A stretch of DNA of 64,000 nt from the NCBI GenBank assembly GCA_031082225.1, contig JAVHLG010000014.1:1-64000 (forward strand), in the 5' to 3' direction. Positions 61,015 to 64,000 of this stretch are shown here, piece after piece. Origin of the DNA: Desulfovibrionaceae bacterium (GTDB taxonomy: Bacteria; Desulfobacterota; Desulfovibrionia; Desulfovibrionales; Desulfovibrionaceae). The position numbers were made by a program, and so were the translations under genes. Below the pieces are notes generated by a model, which worked only from the letters and a program-made list of their open reading frames with translations, was not told where the DNA came from and did no database searches. The number at the start of each line of letters is the position of its first letter. Position 1 is the stretch's first letter.

Positions 61015-62256
61015 CTACCTCCCTCTCACCGTTTGAATCGCTTTCATGGCCGCGCCGGTCGCGGATTGGGCCGACTTCATGACATCAAGCGGCGACTTGG
61101 CGCACCCAGCGGCGAATATGCCTTTCTCCTCGCCGCCCACGAGAAATCCCATCTCGTCCAGGGCCACGTCCACCGGCAGCTTCTGCCCGGCCAGGCTGGG
61201 CTGCATGCCCGTGGCCAGGACCGCCATCTCAAACCGGTTCTCGGACTTGATCCCGGTCACGGCGTCCTCCACGGTGAGCAGCACGTCCCCGGTTCCGGAG
61301 TCCTCGGCTACCGCCGCGACCTTGCCCTTGACGGTTGCGATCTTGTCGTCGGCCAGGATCTTTTTGGCGAAGTTCTCGTAGCGGCCGGGGGTGCGCAGGT
61401 CGATATAATAGATGGTGATGCGCGCGCTCGGATACTGCTCTCGGACGTAGGCCGCCTGCTTGAGGGAAGCCATGCAGCAGATATAGGAACAGTAGTTCAG
61501 GTGATTCTCGTCGCGGGAGCCGGCGCACTGCACGAAGGCGATGGAGCGCGGGGCGCGTCCGTCGGAGGGACGCAGGATGCAGCCGTTCGTGGGGCCGCTG
61601 GGGGAGGCCAGGCGCTCGAGCTGCATGTTGGAGACGCAATTCTTGATGGTTCCGGCGCCCAGGTTGGTCAGGCGGGTGACGTCGTAGGGCTTCCAGCCCG
61701 TGGCGTAGATGATGCTGCCGACCTTGACCGTCACGTCCTTGGGGGCGTCGCCCATGTTGATGATGTCGGTTCCGGCAAGCGAGGCCAGATCCTCTTTCGA
61801 ACAGTTGTCCTTGTCCAGGACATAGCGATTGGGGAAGGCGAAGGGCACGTCCATGTACAGGGCCTTGCGGCTGCCCATGCCCAGTTCGAAGTCGCTTGGC
61901 ACGTCCTTGGACAGCGCCTCGGCCGCATCGGACAGGTCAAGACTGCCGGGCTCCACGAAGCGGGGTCTGATGGCGATGGTCACGTCGTAGTCGCCGGGCT
62001 TTCCGGTGACCTTGGTCACCTCGGCCATGGTGAAAAACTTGACGTTCTTGTTGTTCTTGATGCGTTGGAACTGGATTTCCAGTCCGCAGGACGGGGGGCA
62101 CAGCTTGGGGAAATACTTGTTGAGCTGCATCACCCGGCCGCCCAGAAAAGGGTTTTTTTCCACAATGTACACTTCGTGGCCGACTTCAGCGGCTTCCAGG
62201 GCGGCAGTGATACCGCTGAAGCCGCCGCCGACGACGAGTATCGCGCTGCTCGACAT
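61015..62256 (-). CDS. qmoA: QmoA, HdrA-like flavoprotein subunit
   Basis: 413 residues, starting MSSSAILVVGGGFSGITA after GGGAGG; the longer frame upstream is excluded by this site. FAD-binding motif VVGGGFSGITAALEA, KNPFLGGRVMQLN, PPSCGLEIQ, and a cysteine-rich YCSYICCMASLKQA segment match HdrA-like proteins. Works with QmoB and QmoC to link the quinone pool to ApsR. A sigma-70 promoter lies upstream. Confidence 0.96.
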   Translation of the reverse strand: MSSSAILVVGGGFSGITAALEAAEVGHEVYIVEKNPFLGGRVMQLNKYFPKLCPPSCGLEIQFQRIKNNKNVKFFTMAEVTKVTGKPGDYDVTIAIRPRFVEPGSLDLSDAAEALSKDVPSDFELGMGSRKALYMDVPFAFPNRYVLDKDNCSKEDLASLAGTDIINMGDAPKDVTVKVGSIIYATGWKPYDVTRLTNLGAGTIKNCVSNMQLERLASPSGPTNGCILRPSDGRAPRSIAFVQCAGSRDENHLNYCSYICCMASLKQAAYVREQYPSARITIYYIDLRTPGRYENFAKKILADDKIATVKGKVAAVAEDSGTGDVLLTVEDAVTGIKSENRFEMAVLATGMQPSLAGQKLPVDVALDEMGFLVGGEEKGIFAAGCAKSPLDVMKSAQSATGAAMKAIQTVRGR

Positions 62257-62307
62257 CGCAACCTCCCGGCAGTGGTTATAGCCCGCATGCAAACGGCCTG
62301 ATCCGCG

Positions 62308-62336
62308 ACGATAGACCCCGCGGACGGCTCCGTCAA
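62308..62336 (-). promoter_or_regulatory. Sigma-70 type promoter of qmoABCD
   Basis: The minus strand reads TTGACG-N17-TATCGT with ideal spacing. The start would be about 45 bases before the qmoA ATG. It follows the aprA terminator, so qmo can be expressed separately from apr. Confidence 0.6.
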
Positions 62337-62367
62337 CGCCCGGTCGGTCGTCCCGGATAAGACCGTT

Positions 62368-62401
62368 AAAAAACGGCCGCGGGCGTTACGCCCGCGGCCG
62401 T
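62368..62401 (-). terminator. Intrinsic terminator of aprA
   Basis: On the minus strand CGGCCGCGGGCG-TAA-CGCCCGCGGCCG is a perfect 12-bp stem with a 3-base loop, followed by TTTTTTAA. It lies 12 bp after the aprA stop. Confidence 0.92.
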
Positions 62402-62412
62402 CATGCGCATCT

Positions 62413-64000
62413 TTAGTCCGGAATGATCTGGTGGTAGGTCTTCTTGAAGACCTTGGTTTCCTTGGTTTCCGGATCGTAGACGGAGTTGACGAAGCACTTC
62501 CACTTGCTGTCGTCCAGGCCCAGGAAGTCGCCGCGATAGTAGAAGCCCGGGTAGCGGGTTTCTTCGCGGAACATGATGTGGGTCATGTGCAGACGGACGG
62601 TCCACAGGCGGTGGTACTGCTCCCAGCAGCGCATCAGTTCGTGCAGGTCGCGGGCGGCCAGCTTCTGGCTGTCCTCTTCCAGCATCTGCAGCAACTTGAA
62701 GCCGGTGTCCAGCAGGGTCTTGGACGTGGTGTACAGGGTGGCGCAGCCTCCGCCGTACTCGTCCGTGCACTTCACCAGGCGCATCATGAAGTTGTGCGGG
62801 CTGATGTAGTTGGGGTTGACGATGGGATCCGTCGAAGCGGCCTTGCCTTCCTGGAAGGTGTGCCACGGCTGGTAGATTTCCTTGGCCAGCTCGGCGGCGC
62901 TCTGCTTCAGGGCCGGCTTGAAGTCCTTGTGGTCCACCACCCAGCGCACCATCTGCTTGCCGACGATGCGGCCTTCAGCATGGGAACCGGAGGAGAACTT
63001 GTGGCCGGAGGCGCCAACGCCGTCAGCGCAGGTCCACAGGCCGTTGACCGTGGTCATGCGGTTGTAGACTTTGCCGTTGTCGGCCTTGACTTTGTAGTCG
63101 TCCGGAACCCACTTCTCGTCGGGGCCGGAAACCCAGATGCCGCAGCAGCCGGAGTGGGAGCCGAGCAGGTACGGCTCGGTGGGCATGATCTCGGAGCCGC
63201 TGACTTCGGGCTCGATGTTCATGCAGGCCCACAGGTTGGCCTGACCGACGCACATGTCGAGGAAGTCTTCCCAGGCCTCGGCTTCCAGGTGCTTCTGCTG
63301 CTCGGGGGTCAGCTTGGCGAAGGTGGTCTGCAGCGCGGTGGCGGTGTCCATGTAGATGGGGCCGCGACCTTCGCGCATTTCGCGAAGCATCATGTGGTTA
63401 CGCAGACAGGTCGGGATGACGTGACCCTTGGCGTAGCCGCGATCCTCGTAGGGCTTGAGCATGGCGCGGTTGGTGACGCAGTAGTCTTCGCCCTTGGCGT
63501 TGGTGGCTTTGGCCTTGAACAGCAGGAACCAGGCGCCGACCGGGCCGTAACCGTCCTTGAAACGGGCGGGGACGAAGCGGTTTTCCATCATGGTCATCTC
63601 AGCGCCGACCTGGGCGCACATGGTGTAGGTGGAACCGGAGTTCCACACCGGGTACCAGGCGCGACCCATGCCTTCACCAGTGGACCGGGGGCGGTACACG
63701 TTGACCGCGCCGCCGCAGGCCACGACCATGGCGTTGGTCTTGAACACGTACACCTTGTTTTCGCGGGTGGAGAAGCCCACGGCGCCGGCGATGCGGTTCT
63801 TCTCGTTGGCGTCCAAGAGCAGCTTCACGATGAACACGCGCTCCAGGTAGCGATCCTGACCCAGGGCGTTTTTCGCCGCCTCGGCCACGATGCACTTGTA
63901 GGACTCACCGTTGATCATGATCTGCCAACGGCCGGAGCGGACAGGGGCCGCGCCGGTGCGAAGCGACAGGCCCTTGGCCTTGGCCGCAGCGCCGTCCAGG
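62413..64000 (-). CDS. aprA: Adenylylsulfate reductase alpha subunit AprA, 5-prime end beyond window
   Basis: About 528 C-terminal residues are visible; the N-terminal part (the first FAD motif) lies past the right edge. It reduces adenosine 5-phosphosulfate to sulfite and AMP in the cytoplasm. Seen: SGRWQIMINGESYKCIVAEA at the right edge, VVACGGAVNVYRPRSTGEGM, NRFVPARFKDGYGPVGAWFL, GCCGIWVSG, RMTTVNGLWTCADGVGASGH, HMTHIMFREETRYPGFYYRG, all hallmark AprA segments. The product likely pairs with AprB, encoded upstream outside the window. Confidence 0.97.
   Translation of the reverse strand, partial: LDGAAAKAKGLSLRTGAAPVRSGRWQIMINGESYKCIVAEAAKNALGQDRYLERVFIVKLLLDANEKNRIAGAVGFSTRENKVYVFKTNAMVVACGGAVNVYRPRSTGEGMGRAWYPVWNSGSTYTMCAQVGAEMTMMENRFVPARFKDGYGPVGAWFLLFKAKATNAKGEDYCVTNRAMLKPYEDRGYAKGHVIPTCLRNHMMLREMREGRGPIYMDTATALQTTFAKLTPEQQKHLEAEAWEDFLDMCVGQANLWACMNIEPEVSGSEIMPTEPYLLGSHSGCCGIWVSGPDEKWVPDDYKVKADNGKVYNRMTTVNGLWTCADGVGASGHKFSSGSHAEGRIVGKQMVRWVVDHKDFKPALKQSAAELAKEIYQPWHTFQEGKAASTDPIVNPNYISPHNFMMRLVKCTDEYGGGCATLYTTSKTLLDTGFKLLQMLEEDSQKLAARDLHELMRCWEQYHRLWTVRLHMTHIMFREETRYPGFYYRGDFLGLDDSKWKCFVNSVYDPETKETKVFKKTYHQIIPD

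Noticed and set aside
1-64000. tRNA or rRNA genes
   Set aside because: No T-loop signature with a foldable cloverleaf and no rRNA-like segment was noticed on either strand, though a covariance scan could not be run.

Overview
The window comes from the chromosome of a high-GC sulfate-reducing bacterium, most likely a member of Desulfovibrionales (Desulfovibrio sensu lato). The main evidence is at the right end, where adenylylsulfate reductase AprA is followed on the same strand by QmoA, QmoB, QmoC and the Qmo-associated protein QmoD. This is the usual Desulfovibrio order. Selenocysteine machinery (selA), an apparent selenoprotein, abundant two-component signalling and sigma-54 promoters fit the same group.

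Layout. Positions 1-15850 (minus strand) hold a Tad/Flp-type pilus and secretion locus. It reads from right to left: rcpC/cpaB, the secretin rcpA/cpaC, a small lipoprotein, tadZ, tadA, tadB, tadC, two TadE-like pseudopilins, a TadG-like vWA protein and tadD, then a hybrid histidine kinase and a HerA-like ATPase. Two sigma-54 type promoters (15950-15964 and 7586-7600) appear to split it into two transcription units. A sigma-54 dependent response regulator lies just upstream (16320-17735), followed by an HDOD protein and an unusual membrane sensor. Positions 21290-31605 hold a glycosyltransferase, a zinc-ribbon protein, a LUD-domain protein, a phosphatase, serB, phoU, a radical SAM/TPR protein of lower GC content, mltG and ruvX. 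Positions 31829-45824 hold a double ABC ATPase coupled to a ParDE pair, dapA, a large hybrid kinase, a disulfide oxidoreductase-thioredoxin reductase fusion, PilZ-motA-motB, a small DsrE-like selenoprotein, carbonic anhydrase and an LTA-synthase-like sulfatase. Positions 46014-56494 hold a lytic transglycosylase, selA, a class II photolyase, several lipoprotein or cell-envelope genes and a low-GC DUF1566 gene. Positions 56797-64000 are the sulfate-respiration block.

Three things stand out. First, a family of AT-rich, about 121-bp (type A) and about 91-bp (type B) intergenic repeats is scattered at five loci. They have terminal inverted repeats and sit between CTAG-like tetranucleotides. At four loci the CTAG is the TAG stop codon of the flanking gene. 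Second, a 106-residue DsrE-like protein is interrupted by an in-frame TGA that should be read as selenocysteine, with a good SECIS hairpin directly after it; selA lies 4 kb away. Third, five sigma-54 type promoters are visible, and they link the Tad pilus, a glycosyltransferase and a muramidase to RpoN control.

Limits: all assignments come from reading motifs and layout by eye. No database search was possible. Genes at both edges are truncated.
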